Origin: Candidatus Hermodarchaeota archaeon
GTDB lineage: Archaea; Asgardarchaeota; Hermodarchaeia; Hermodarchaeales; Hermodarchaeaceae
Reading direction: 5' to 3'
Length of the DNA: 64,000 nucleotides
Assembly: GCA_016839365.1 (NCBI GenBank)
Contig: JAEOUH010000029.1
Span: 1-64,000 of the forward strand
Notes under the pieces: model-generated
Seen by the model: only the letters and a program-made list of their open reading frames with translations
Database searches by the model: none
What the model was told of the DNA's origin: nothing
Program-made: the position numbers and the translations under genes
In this document: piece by piece, positions 39,621 through 49,365 of the stretch
Layout of the letters: each line of letters starts with the position of its first letter
Position numbering within the stretch: position 1 is the first letter of the stretch

Positions 39621-40904
39621 TCATCTTGCTGTGAGGGTTTCAAGAAAGCTTTGTATGCGTCCTTCTAATCGTGCACGGTCAGAAAATTCTGGATCTAGAG
39701 GGACTCGGACAGAGAGCACTTTCTTTTGTTCTGCAAGTTTTAGAGTGTCAGGAACTTCGAACTGATCTGGATCACAGAAGGATTGCTCACAGATAATTAA
39801 TCCGTCAATCTTCAGTTTCTCGAATACCCTTCTAAGAAAGGTCAATCGAGAGGGTAAACCCTCTTGTGTGGCCTCTGCAGGCGCACTAAGGATACTTTGA
39901 GCCATTTCCGTGAAGGGATCAAAATGAAGGTTAGGCGCCTTGGTGAAGGTTGTCCGATAAGTAAAGGATAATAGATCAAAGGCAATCTCAAGGTCTTCGA
40001 GATCTGCGTTGGCTTTGGCATTATCGAAGTGGAATGCAACACCTTCAGAGTCGACCATTCCTCCTATTATCATAATACGAGGTTCATCTGTTGATTGGAT
40101 TTCTATTTGGTCAGGAATATGACCAGCTAACAGACCATGCCGAAGAGCTTCAGTTGTTGGGAGACATTGCTCTTTGCGAAGCTCGTTTTGCAGGTGGGTG
40201 GCAACACTTTCGATTTCTGTAAGCGAATTGAGGCTAGGTGCTGTAAGGAATTTCCGAATGAGTCTAGCGTATTCAAAGTATGGATAGATTGAAGGCCGAA
40301 TGATGCGTGCTACAGCAATGAATTGAGCGGCTGCCTTGAATTCAGCGATGAGTGCAACGGCCTTTTGATAGAGCTCCATAACAAACCGCTTGCCCAAGAT
40401 AACTTCCAGGTGGTTACTCAAGTCTCGGAGCTCCTCTGCAAGATAGGTAACTGCCATATCATCGTTTGCCACAGGATAAGTTAATCGTAGAACAGTGTCG
40501 TCTGGAAAACGGGCTCGCCAGACATCACCCAGATTTTGAAGCGAGTCACATGTACCACCTGGAAATAAGATGGCGTTCAGGGGTGGCATGTGTTCTTTGG
40601 ATCGTTGGCTGAAGAGATTTCGTGAGTAGGCACAACAGAAGGTTTGCAGGCTCGCCTCGTAGGCACTGGGTATCTTCGGTTCAGCCCACAGCAGAATGGG
40701 TGTGAAGTCGTGAGCAAGAAAGAGTTCAAGCGGTGCGTGAGGGTAAATGTAGCCTATAAGTCCATGTTCAGCTGCAATGAGTTCTTGAACTTCTTGATGT
40801 CGAGCAGCAATGAGAGCATCATAAGTTAAGGGAGTACTCATTTGAACCAACCAAACCTTATGGATATCTATCGGCTTTTGCCTTAAGCTTTCGCACCCAA
40901 CCAA
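39621..40904 (-). CDS. 2-hydroxyacyl-CoA dehydratase family second subunit
   Basis: AILFPGGTCDSLQNL, IMIIGGMVDSE, DGLIICEQSFCDPDQFEVP...LSVRVPLDPEFSDRARLEGRIQSFLETL. Confidence 0.8.
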   Translation of the reverse strand: MVGCESLRQKPIDIHKVWLVQMSTPLTYDALIAARHQEVQELIAAEHGLIGYIYPHAPLELFLAHDFTPILLWAEPKIPSAYEASLQTFCCAYSRNLFSQRSKEHMPPLNAILFPGGTCDSLQNLGDVWRARFPDDTVLRLTYPVANDDMAVTYLAEELRDLSNHLEVILGKRFVMELYQKAVALIAEFKAAAQFIAVARIIRPSIYPYFEYARLIRKFLTAPSLNSLTEIESVATHLQNELRKEQCLPTTEALRHGLLAGHIPDQIEIQSTDEPRIMIIGGMVDSEGVAFHFDNAKANADLEDLEIAFDLLSFTYRTTFTKAPNLHFDPFTEMAQSILSAPAEATQEGLPSRLTFLRRVFEKLKIDGLIICEQSFCDPDQFEVPDTLKLAEQKKVLSVRVPLDPEFSDRARLEGRIQSFLETLTAR

Positions 40905-40997
40905 GGATTACCAATGAAAACTAGATGTTAATTTCTGTAATTACCAAAAACTCCTTTAATGAATTAAGACATTCAGTCTCATTGCGAGGTTTTTTCC

Positions 40998-41939
40998 TTG
41001 ACTACTTCGATTGAAATGGTAGACTTGACCAAAGAGTTTGCGAAGATCAGAGCAGTTGACAATGTCTCATTGGATGTTCGACGTGGTGAAGTGTTCGGAT
41101 TTCTTGGGCCCAACGCTGCTGGGAAATCGACAACAGTGAAAGTCGCAGCGACTTTGTTAGTGCCCAGCAAAGGTTCGATTGTTATTGAAGGATACGATGT
41201 CCTAGAACAACCGGTTGAGGTACGATCGATTATTGGGCTTCTCCCTGAAGATGGAGCTTCGACCCATTATGACCGATTATCAGCCTACAAGAACTTGGAA
41301 TACTTTGGTCGACTCTATGATGTACCTGAAGAGACTCTTGAGAACCGAATTGATGAACTGCTAGAGTTCCTAGAACTTTCTGATCGCAAAGATGATTCTC
41401 CGGCAACCTACTCAACAGGACTTAAGCAGAAACTATCTATTGCCCGGTCAATGATTCATAATCCCCAAGTGGTATTTCTTGATGAGCCAACATCCAGTTT
41501 GGATCCAATCATGTCCAAGAGGGTGCGGGAGTTTATCGATACTCAGGCTGAAGGAGGAACGCAAACCTTCTTTCTTTGTACCCATTTACTTTCTGAAGTT
41601 GAAGCCCTCTGTGACCGTGTGGGATTCATTTCAAAAGGAAAATTGGTGGAAGTCGGGCGTCCAAAGGAGTTGCGCCGCAAGTTCTGGACTTTACGCACCT
41701 ATGAAATACAGCTTACTGATTCTAATTTGCAAAAATCTGGTGAAATTATTACCTCCACAGGTCTAGCCAAATCAGTGAAGATTGAAGGGAGCCGCATTGT
41801 TTTCGAACTTGAAAATGCGGAGACTAAGAATCCCCAGATTGTCCGAGCCCTCGTTGAGTCTGGAATGAATATAATTGAACTGCGAGAACGTGTACCAGAC
41901 CTTGATGCTGTATATCAAAAAGTGATTGGAGGGAACTAA
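40998..41939 (+). CDS. ABC transporter ATP-binding protein (ABC-2/DrrA type)
   Basis: FLGPNAAGKSTT Walker A, YSTGLKQKLSIARSMIHNPQVVFLDEPTSSLDP. Confidence 0.95.
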   Translation: MTTSIEMVDLTKEFAKIRAVDNVSLDVRRGEVFGFLGPNAAGKSTTVKVAATLLVPSKGSIVIEGYDVLEQPVEVRSIIGLLPEDGASTHYDRLSAYKNLEYFGRLYDVPEETLENRIDELLEFLELSDRKDDSPATYSTGLKQKLSIARSMIHNPQVVFLDEPTSSLDPIMSKRVREFIDTQAEGGTQTFFLCTHLLSEVEALCDRVGFISKGKLVEVGRPKELRRKFWTLRTYEIQLTDSNLQKSGEIITSTGLAKSVKIEGSRIVFELENAETKNPQIVRALVESGMNIIELRERVPDLDAVYQKVIGGN

Positions 41940-41940
41940 A

Positions 41941-42675
41941 ATGTGGAAGAAAGCTTGGTTTATGGCCCAAACCGAAATGCGAATGGTCTTCAAGAGCCGA
42001 CAAGTCCGCATGATTCCGATCATTGTTGTTATTATGTCTGTAGCTTTTGGAGGGATTATGACCTGGTTGATGTTATCCTCTGGAGGAATCGATGCAGCTC
42101 TTTTTTCTGTGACATTAGGTTCGATTATGGGCGCAGTGGTGATAATGCTCCCCCTGATGTTGCCGATTCTAATCGCTGCAGATTCGATTGTGGGGGAGAA
42201 GGAGAGGCATACATTGGTTCCATTGTTGGCTACACCACTTACTGATGGCGAGTTACTCCTTGGAAAATTCTTAACTGCTATGATTCCGGGGCTACTTGTG
42301 GCCTATGGAAACCTTGCACTTGCAGTCTTGGTTGTGAATGGAGTTGTCTTCTTCATGGCTCCGCAGTTTCTCTGGGTCTGGCCTGATTTGCTCTCACTTG
42401 TTCAGGCAATTATTCTCCCAATCCTATTTGCAATTCTTGCTGTTGGGCTGATGGTCATTATCTCTGGTAGAGCAAACACTGTGTATGAAGCTTATCAGAC
42501 TGGTGGCATTCTAATTCTTCCTGCCATGGTGTTTGCCTACTCTGGCTTCCTGTTAGGGCTAGGCTGGCTCATCTTCGTTATCGGATCCATAATCATCCTT
42601 TTTGTTGATTTCATTTTGTTCCGTATCGCTCTCCGATTGTTCAATCGTGATCCCCTCATTACACGAACTGGTTAG
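41941..42675 (+). CDS. ABC-2 type transporter permease (ORF extends to 41926)
   Basis: Polytopic; IVGEKERHTLVPLLATPLTDGELLLGKFLTAMIPG. Confidence 0.9.
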   Translation: MWKKAWFMAQTEMRMVFKSRQVRMIPIIVVIMSVAFGGIMTWLMLSSGGIDAALFSVTLGSIMGAVVIMLPLMLPILIAADSIVGEKERHTLVPLLATPLTDGELLLGKFLTAMIPGLLVAYGNLALAVLVVNGVVFFMAPQFLWVWPDLLSLVQAIILPILFAILAVGLMVIISGRANTVYEAYQTGGILILPAMVFAYSGFLLGLGWLIFVIGSIIILFVDFILFRIALRLFNRDPLITRTG

Positions 42676-42746
42676 TCAACCTTTGAATGTGACCTAAGAT
42701 TAAAAACAGGAACCGGATAAGTAGCTCATTACGAGTGTGATTTTAC

Positions 42747-43049
42747 ATGTCGAAGGTATACCGAATTATTGCACGTGTTCATGAGACACGGGCTGAAGAA
42801 GGAAAAAGCCCTTGCCGTCTGTATAAGGTCGGAGATGAGTTCGATCTCTCAAAGCCTGAAGAAAAGGAGAAGATTTGCCGTTGGGCATATAACGCCATGT
42901 TCCCCTTCATAACGATTCTTGAATTTGATGGAACGATACCATGGGAACCTGATAAGAACCGAGGTTATGTTGCTTGTCCTGACCCCCATAATATTGTGGT
43001 GTTTGAGTTACGCCGTGAAGGCATTATAGAGACACGAGAAAGTCCATAG
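42747..43049 (+). CDS. TIGR04076-family protein
   Basis: C..YKVGDEFDLSKPEEKEKICRWAYNAMFPFITILEFDGTIPWEPDKNRGYVACPDPHNIVVFELRR. Confidence 0.75.
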   Translation: MSKVYRIIARVHETRAEEGKSPCRLYKVGDEFDLSKPEEKEKICRWAYNAMFPFITILEFDGTIPWEPDKNRGYVACPDPHNIVVFELRREGIIETRESP

Positions 43050-43055
43050 CAGAAC

Positions 43056-44336
43056 TTATTGCGTTGCAGCGGACTGATTTGTATCCGCAGGTGGATGGAT
43101 GAAGCAAGAAGGGTCTTCTGCAAGGTGATTGCCTGTCACCGCCCAAGACCGTCCACGACATCCACCACAAAGTCTTCGGTATTCGCAGCTACTACATTGT
43201 CCTAGCAACCGATTCTCGCGGTCACGAAAATCGAGAAAGACGGGAGCCTCTTGCCAGATTTTCAAGAAGGAGGATTGACGGATATTTCCACAAGAAATTT
43301 CAATGAAAGGACAGGGCCACACCTCTCCATTGGGTTTAATATATACAAATCCTCGCCCTGCAGAGCAACCATGGAAGACCATTTCAGCTAACCAAAGTAA
43401 GGGTCCCCTACGAATGCCGTTCTGTTGCAAGAGGAAAGGCCAGTATTGGGGTCCTGCGACCGGTTCCATAATGGCATGTGTATGGGTTTGAGCTTTGGCT
43501 ATAAATCGGATTAACTGCTCATTTGCAGCTAAATCAAGAGCCGCGTTTTTAATTTTCCGTCCCCGACCGACAGGAACGAGTTGGTACATGAGCAGAATCC
43601 CAGTTCCGACTCGTTCTATGAGATCCATGAGGGGCTTCATCTGATCCATGTTATATTCCATGGCAGTGATATTGACATGGAGAAGAATGCCAACTTTGTG
43701 AAGTGCACGAATGCCTCGTAAGGCGTCGTTAAATGATCCCGGCTGTCCGCGGACCATATCGTGTGTCTTGGCGTCAAACCCATCAAGACTAACGGCTGCA
43801 ATAACAATACCTAGGCTTCGAAGACGTTTTGCGATTTCAGTGTCAATGAGTGTGGCGTTGGTGGCAATTGTATTAGTGAACCCGAGCGCTTGAGAATAAG
43901 CGAGTAATTCGAAAAGGTCAGGGCGAAGCAGTGGCTCGCCTCCAGTGAAAGCCATCATTTGGAAATCTTTCACATCAGCTAGTTGATTGAGGAGATGTTT
44001 GCCTTCAGCAGTGGTAAGTTCATTTTTGGTAGGTTTTCCCCCCGAGGTGTGACAATGAATGCATCGCAAGTTACAGGCTGCTGTCATCTCCCAGACGGGA
44101 TGAGCCGGAAAGCCGATACAACCCATGCCACGGGATCCAGCAGCCCCTGGAAGACACTTCAACCCGTATTTCAGAACCCAGAGAGGTAGTCGTGTCCACC
44201 GCGATAAGGCACCCATGTATGATGCACTCAGAGCCTGTCGTAGAATAAGATGGGGGGATTGCCAATAGGGTCGAACTTTTCGTTTGGGGGGTTTTCCCCA
44301 TGCACTTAACCATTTAGCCATAACTTCACAACACAA
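43056..44336 (-). CDS. Radical SAM protein with SPASM-type C-terminus
   Basis: EMTAACNLRCIHCHTSGG; MMAFTGGEPLLRPDL; CSAGRG...CPFIEI...CSSCEYRRLCGGCRGR. Confidence 0.93.
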   Translation of the reverse strand: MCCEVMAKWLSAWGKPPKRKVRPYWQSPHLILRQALSASYMGALSRWTRLPLWVLKYGLKCLPGAAGSRGMGCIGFPAHPVWEMTAACNLRCIHCHTSGGKPTKNELTTAEGKHLLNQLADVKDFQMMAFTGGEPLLRPDLFELLAYSQALGFTNTIATNATLIDTEIAKRLRSLGIVIAAVSLDGFDAKTHDMVRGQPGSFNDALRGIRALHKVGILLHVNITAMEYNMDQMKPLMDLIERVGTGILLMYQLVPVGRGRKIKNAALDLAANEQLIRFIAKAQTHTHAIMEPVAGPQYWPFLLQQNGIRRGPLLWLAEMVFHGCSAGRGFVYIKPNGEVWPCPFIEISCGNIRQSSFLKIWQEAPVFLDFRDRENRLLGQCSSCEYRRLCGGCRGRSWAVTGNHLAEDPSCFIHPPADTNQSAATQ

Positions 44337-45243
44337 GGACAGCTACGATGAACACTAGAGTGGTTCCCAGATTTACTATTATGTTCAGACCACACAGCTT
44401 CTCTAGTGTGCTTCGATTTATCCATGCTCCTCGAAGCATCAGTATTACCAATCCTACGGAAATCGCCAGCACCGGAAGGTAGCAAACAAGACTCCAGGGC
44501 CAGAGAAAGCCCAATGTTAGGGTAGTAGCCATTGTGAACCAACTTGCAATGGCAGCCAAGGAATATAGAATCATCGCCCGATTTAATCCCAAGCGAACTA
44601 CCAAGTTCTTTTTTCCCGTATCTCGGTCTGCTTCAAAGTCTGGGAATTCATTGAGAAGAATAACGTTGAAGACGGTGAATGCAACAGGAAATGCCATAAA
44701 ATGAATTAAGGAGATGAAATAACCAACTTGTAAATAGAAGCTGGCAGCGATGGTTAACCAACCGTAGTTGAAGGCAATCCAAATTTCACCAAGACCGCGA
44801 CTAACCCATCGGATGGGTTTTGCAGAGTAAAAGAAACCACCGATAATCCCAATGACTCCAAGGAAAACGGTCAAGGGGCCTGTTAAGTAAAGGAATTGAA
44901 GGAGGATACCAACAATGGCAGCAAGAAGGACGCATACCAAGGAAGCGTATAATGCGGTTCGCCTTTTGATGAGACCCCGTTGGAGAACCTGTGAGCCTCC
45001 TGCAAAACGGCTGGGCCCTTTTTGGGCTGCAAGAAAATCGCCTTCGTAATCCCAATATTCCCCTGCATAATAGGTTGCCAGCATAATAAGGACGACGCCT
45101 GCTATTCCCCAGAGGAAGATATCCCAGCGAAAGAACCCAAGGAATACCCAGGCTAAAATGGCACCTAAGAGAAAAGGGAGTATGCCCACCAGATGAAAGG
45201 GAAGACGGGAGAGTGCGAGCCAAGCATTGATTTTCTCTTTCAT
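44326..45243 (-). CDS. UbiA-family prenyltransferase
   Basis: ATYYAGEYWDYEGDF and LNEFPDFEADRDTGKKNLVVRLG Asp-rich motifs; overlaps the radical SAM gene by 11 nt. Confidence 0.9.
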   Translation of the reverse strand: MKEKINAWLALSRLPFHLVGILPFLLGAILAWVFLGFFRWDIFLWGIAGVVLIMLATYYAGEYWDYEGDFLAAQKGPSRFAGGSQVLQRGLIKRRTALYASLVCVLLAAIVGILLQFLYLTGPLTVFLGVIGIIGGFFYSAKPIRWVSRGLGEIWIAFNYGWLTIAASFYLQVGYFISLIHFMAFPVAFTVFNVILLNEFPDFEADRDTGKKNLVVRLGLNRAMILYSLAAIASWFTMATTLTLGFLWPWSLVCYLPVLAISVGLVILMLRGAWINRSTLEKLCGLNIIVNLGTTLVFIVAVLVL

Positions 45244-45322
45244 GCTTCATCCTCATATAACAGGAATAAAATCCTATGCGTTACTTGATTTGACCATATT
45301 ATACGAGAGATGTAATTTGGAA

Positions 45323-48300
45323 CTAAAGGTTGCGGAGAAGGTTATTAACCTGGACCTGACCTGCACGGCGGGCGGGGAAATAAGCTCCTGTTAGTAAACC
45401 CAGAATCACTAGGCCTAATATTGCCACTAGGAGGCTCAGGGGGTAGATAATGGTGAAAGGTACAATGAACGGTTGGGGAAATAATTTGATTATAACAAAC
45501 ATAAGAAGCCATGAGAAGTTAATTCCAATTACGACGCTGAAGAAGAACGCCAACAGGATGATGCTCACAAATTCCACTAACACCATTGAGGTAACATCAC
45601 GACGAGAACCTCCAAGGGCTCGCATGATGGCATACTCAGTTTTTCGTTCCGCAACGATGGTACTCACAAAAACTGTTAGAGCGACGATACTGATTGCGAG
45701 TGAAGCGAGAAAACCCACCGAAAGTAATCCTATAATTCCTTGTGAAAACAGGTAACCATCGGGATAGGCTTCTTCTAAGTCAAAGGTGAATGGTGACCAA
45801 GTGCGATAGACAAAGCCAAGGGACTCAATGGCGTTTTGGGCAGTTTGGATATCACTTGCAGAGTCTATCCCCGCAATGAATGAATTGGTAGTATCCATTA
45901 TAGAGTAAGGATCGAATAGTGGAATTTCAACAAGAAAATAATGTTGGTGGCAGAGGGCAAATGGTTCGTTCTTTTGAAATCCAAATCCAGGATTTGAAGT
46001 GATTGATGCTTGAGGATCTGAGGGGTTCGAATAACCAAGACCTGGGGCCTTGTACATAATCCCGACAACATCAAATTCTTTGACTTCGACTATGAAAGTT
46101 CGCTGATCGCGAACGATAACGGGAATTGTGTCACCAACCCTCCTATCATACAAGGAGGCAAGGTGGGCCGGAAGAATGATACCATTATAATTTGCTGCTA
46201 AGCGGTCTAACACTGTCTGATAATCTTCGCCCATCATGCTCGCTTCGTCCCAGTTTCCTACTTCTGCATAGGCTGTGGGGTTTACGGCAATGAGTTTGAA
46301 GTTTGAATGTGCGATTTCTGCTTGCACTTCAATGAAAGCGGTAGCAGTATGGATTGCTGATAAGGAGGTTATGTCATTCACGCGATCGGCAACGACCAGT
46401 TCAGTGTAAATACGGATATCGCCACCCACATAGTAGTTGACCTGTTGATCGATATGATTATGGTAAGTTTGTGCCTCTACGGCAGAGAATATAGTAATTG
46501 AGAACGTGAGTAACAAGATCATTAGTAGCGGAACAACTCGGGTCCGTTTCACCGTCAGGGTCTTGCTGAAGAGTTGGCTCTTCTGGCCAATAGCGGGCGT
46601 AAATATCTTCGAAAACGTTGCGATTGCAGGTCGAATAATGCGGGCAACGGCATCAGCAAGAAGTATCCAAAAACTAACAATCAGAATGAACACAATCAGT
46701 GCTATCTCTAAAGAGAGAGGAAAGATCAAAACGAAATAGACTAAAGGAATAGTAAGAAGGATGACACCAATAGCATATGCAAATTGGATTCGTGGATTAT
46801 GTTTCCATGATGAATTATTCTCGCGAAGCTCGGCATATACTTCGGATTTTAAAAACGACCGAGTTTTAAGGAAGAGGTAGGCTGCGGCAGGTAATATGCA
46901 AACAACCCCAGCAAGGCCCCAAAAGACCAAATTGATGGTTGTCAAACTGATATGGTGGAGAAGACTCCCAAGATTAAAGATTAGAAAGGAGGTGACAGAA
47001 GGTATCAAGCATCCTAGAAAAATCCCGAGAAACCCTCCAGCTATTGTTCCGAGAAGAGCTAAGATGAAAAATTCAACCATGAGGATTGAATAGAGTTGCT
47101 GATAACTTGCTCCACGGGATCTTAGGATTGCTAGTTCAGAACGGCGATTTGACAAAAACAGGGATGCCGTAAACGTTGTTAACAAGACTGATAGTATCAC
47201 GATTGGTAATATTAGGAAAACCATTGTTTGGCGTTCATAATAGACTGTGACATAATCTTGCAAGAATTGTAGTTGGTCACGGCCACCAATCGTGACGCTA
47301 TATTCTAATTGGATATCTGTATATAACCGATCTAAGACTCCGATTATAGCCTCTAGTCCAGCAGCATAGAGAGGGGCAGGTGTAATTTCGACAAGTAATC
47401 GGGGAACCATTACTTGCTCAGCGATCTGATCCAGGGTTTCAGTACTGAATATATCACTTGAAAGAATTACGCTGTCAAACCAACCAAATACGATTTCAGA
47501 AGCGTAGATTGGCCCCCAATTGAGCCGACTTTGTGAGGGAAAGGCCTCCTGAAGCGGTTCAAAGCGTGATATAACTTCATAAATACCGGCTATTCGTAAT
47601 CCGTTGATGTTCGTCGGATCAATTGCTCCAATTGTGCTTGTAACTTGGTAGTCCCGCGCCACAGACAAATCAATTACACTTCCCACTATAACATGACGGC
47701 CCATGACCTGGTTTAGATCTTCAACAACATTTTGGCTAACAAGTACTTCACCGGGATCCAGGTGGAACTCGCCATCGATTATTCGAAATGACCCTGAAGC
47801 GCGTTCTAGAAAGGTATTATCAGTGAAAAAGACTTGACAGTCTTTGATTCCCCGTTGGTAAGGATAGGGGAGATATCGGTCTGTTGGATCAAGAGTGGTT
47901 GCATCAATCAACGCGATTGAACTATAAACCACATGTGAGACTTGTGTTGTAACCTGCGTATCGACAAACTCCTTTACAGGAAAAATAGCGTGGGGGTCGT
48001 TGTTAGTTGGACCTTGGACGCAATAGTAATGAAATGATAATTGGGCGAAATAATCGTCAATGGCAACTCGAGCTCCAGTTTCAGTCCACACAAACACAGA
48101 ACTGACCAATGCCACTCCAATCATAATTCCAATGAGTAGACTGATTGAACGCCGTTTATGTCGTCGAATCCCATGGGCAACATATCTGGAGATATAGAGG
48201 TTTCGACTTACGCCGCTATCTTTTAGTCCTCTACGGAATCTAGCTGAACTTGGCTCATCCGTGTTCAGGGATTCAACATCTGTTTTTGTGGTTCGAGCCA

Positions 48301-48328
48301 AAGACTTCAAGACTCCTTTTTTCATCAT
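45323..48328 (-). CDS. FtsX/MacB-like ABC permease, large
   Basis: HKRRSISLLIGIMIGVALVSSVFVWTE; AERKTEYAIMRALGGSRRDV; C-terminal YFPARRAGQVQVNNLLRNL. Confidence 0.9.
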   Translation of the reverse strand: MMKKGVLKSLARTTKTDVESLNTDEPSSARFRRGLKDSGVSRNLYISRYVAHGIRRHKRRSISLLIGIMIGVALVSSVFVWTETGARVAIDDYFAQLSFHYYCVQGPTNNDPHAIFPVKEFVDTQVTTQVSHVVYSSIALIDATTLDPTDRYLPYPYQRGIKDCQVFFTDNTFLERASGSFRIIDGEFHLDPGEVLVSQNVVEDLNQVMGRHVIVGSVIDLSVARDYQVTSTIGAIDPTNINGLRIAGIYEVISRFEPLQEAFPSQSRLNWGPIYASEIVFGWFDSVILSSDIFSTETLDQIAEQVMVPRLLVEITPAPLYAAGLEAIIGVLDRLYTDIQLEYSVTIGGRDQLQFLQDYVTVYYERQTMVFLILPIVILSVLLTTFTASLFLSNRRSELAILRSRGASYQQLYSILMVEFFILALLGTIAGGFLGIFLGCLIPSVTSFLIFNLGSLLHHISLTTINLVFWGLAGVVCILPAAAYLFLKTRSFLKSEVYAELRENNSSWKHNPRIQFAYAIGVILLTIPLVYFVLIFPLSLEIALIVFILIVSFWILLADAVARIIRPAIATFSKIFTPAIGQKSQLFSKTLTVKRTRVVPLLMILLLTFSITIFSAVEAQTYHNHIDQQVNYYVGGDIRIYTELVVADRVNDITSLSAIHTATAFIEVQAEIAHSNFKLIAVNPTAYAEVGNWDEASMMGEDYQTVLDRLAANYNGIILPAHLASLYDRRVGDTIPVIVRDQRTFIVEVKEFDVVGIMYKAPGLGYSNPSDPQASITSNPGFGFQKNEPFALCHQHYFLVEIPLFDPYSIMDTTNSFIAGIDSASDIQTAQNAIESLGFVYRTWSPFTFDLEEAYPDGYLFSQGIIGLLSVGFLASLAISIVALTVFVSTIVAERKTEYAIMRALGGSRRDVTSMVLVEFVSIILLAFFFSVVIGINFSWLLMFVIIKLFPQPFIVPFTIIYPLSLLVAILGLVILGLLTGAYFPARRAGQVQVNNLLRNL

Positions 48329-48332
48329 ACTT

Positions 48333-49349
48333 TCATAGCGCTGTTCCGCAGGCTGGGCAGGTCACTCGATTTGAAGTAACAAGTTTACCACAAATCCGAC
48401 AGGTGACCAGTTTCACTTCGACTGCTACAGCATTCTCAATCGTTGAAGGGGTGAGAATTATCCGTCCATCATCCACTTCGACTTGGAATCGGCGTGGATG
48501 TCCGATTTCACGTAAGATATTTTCAGGCAGGGGGAGCCTATCTTGGTTATCAACTTCTAGTACTCGAGTCCTTTCAAGCTGTTTAAGGTGAACGCCCGAA
48601 TCATGAGTCCCACTGATTATTCCATCACGCAGTTCAAGTGTTCGTCTAGCCTTTGAGGCGATCAATTGGCTGTGGGTTACAATGAGGAACGCCGTTCCAT
48701 AATCTTCGTTGAGTTTTTTGAACAGGTCAAGAATTTCTTCAGCATTAATAAGATCAAGATCACCGGTCGGTTCATCTGCTAATATTAATGCAGGATTATT
48801 CATAAGAGCAGAAGCTATTGCAACACGTTGGCGTTCGCCACCGGAGAGCTTGGCGGGAATATGATTCATTCGCGATCTCAAGCCCACAGATTCTAACAAT
48901 TCTTCTGACCGTTGTTCACGCCAAGTTTTGGGAAAGCCTGCAATCCGTGCGCTGAGTTCCACATTTTGTTTTGCAGTCATGTGATGAAGCAAATTATCCA
49001 CTTGAAAAACGAAACCTATGAACCCTCGTCGAGCATTTGTGATAGTACGTTCATCTAACTTTGCAATGTCTTGTTTGATATTGGACCAATAAACCTGACC
49101 CGCACTTGGACGCAGAGTTCCTCCAAGTAAATTTACTAAGGTGGTCTTTCCACTCCCTGAAGGTCCAACAACTGCGACTATTTCGCCTTGGAATATTTGG
49201 AAGGATAAACCACGTAAAGCTACAGTTTCAATCTCACCTGATTGATAGATTTTGTAGACATCGTGAGCCATTAGAACTAAATCTTCTGGGATCTCTGCAA
49301 ACTCTTCTTCTTTGATAAGACCGCTGATGAGATTATTTCTTAAGGTCAT
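48333..49349 (-). CDS. ABC ATPase (LolD/MacB type) with C-terminal AbrB-like segment and zinc ribbon
   Basis: VGPSGSGKTTLVNLLGG; LSGGERQRVAIASALMNNPALILADEPTGDLD; RVLEVDNQDRLPLPENILREIGHPRRFQVEVDDGRIILTP; CRICGKLVTSNRVTCPACGTAL. ATG at 49349 preferred over the ORF start at 49469. Confidence 0.9.
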   Translation of the reverse strand: MTLRNNLISGLIKEEEFAEIPEDLVLMAHDVYKIYQSGEIETVALRGLSFQIFQGEIVAVVGPSGSGKTTLVNLLGGTLRPSAGQVYWSNIKQDIAKLDERTITNARRGFIGFVFQVDNLLHHMTAKQNVELSARIAGFPKTWREQRSEELLESVGLRSRMNHIPAKLSGGERQRVAIASALMNNPALILADEPTGDLDLINAEEILDLFKKLNEDYGTAFLIVTHSQLIASKARRTLELRDGIISGTHDSGVHLKQLERTRVLEVDNQDRLPLPENILREIGHPRRFQVEVDDGRIILTPSTIENAVAVEVKLVTCRICGKLVTSNRVTCPACGTAL

Positions 49350-49365
49350 TTTTTCACCTTCTAAT

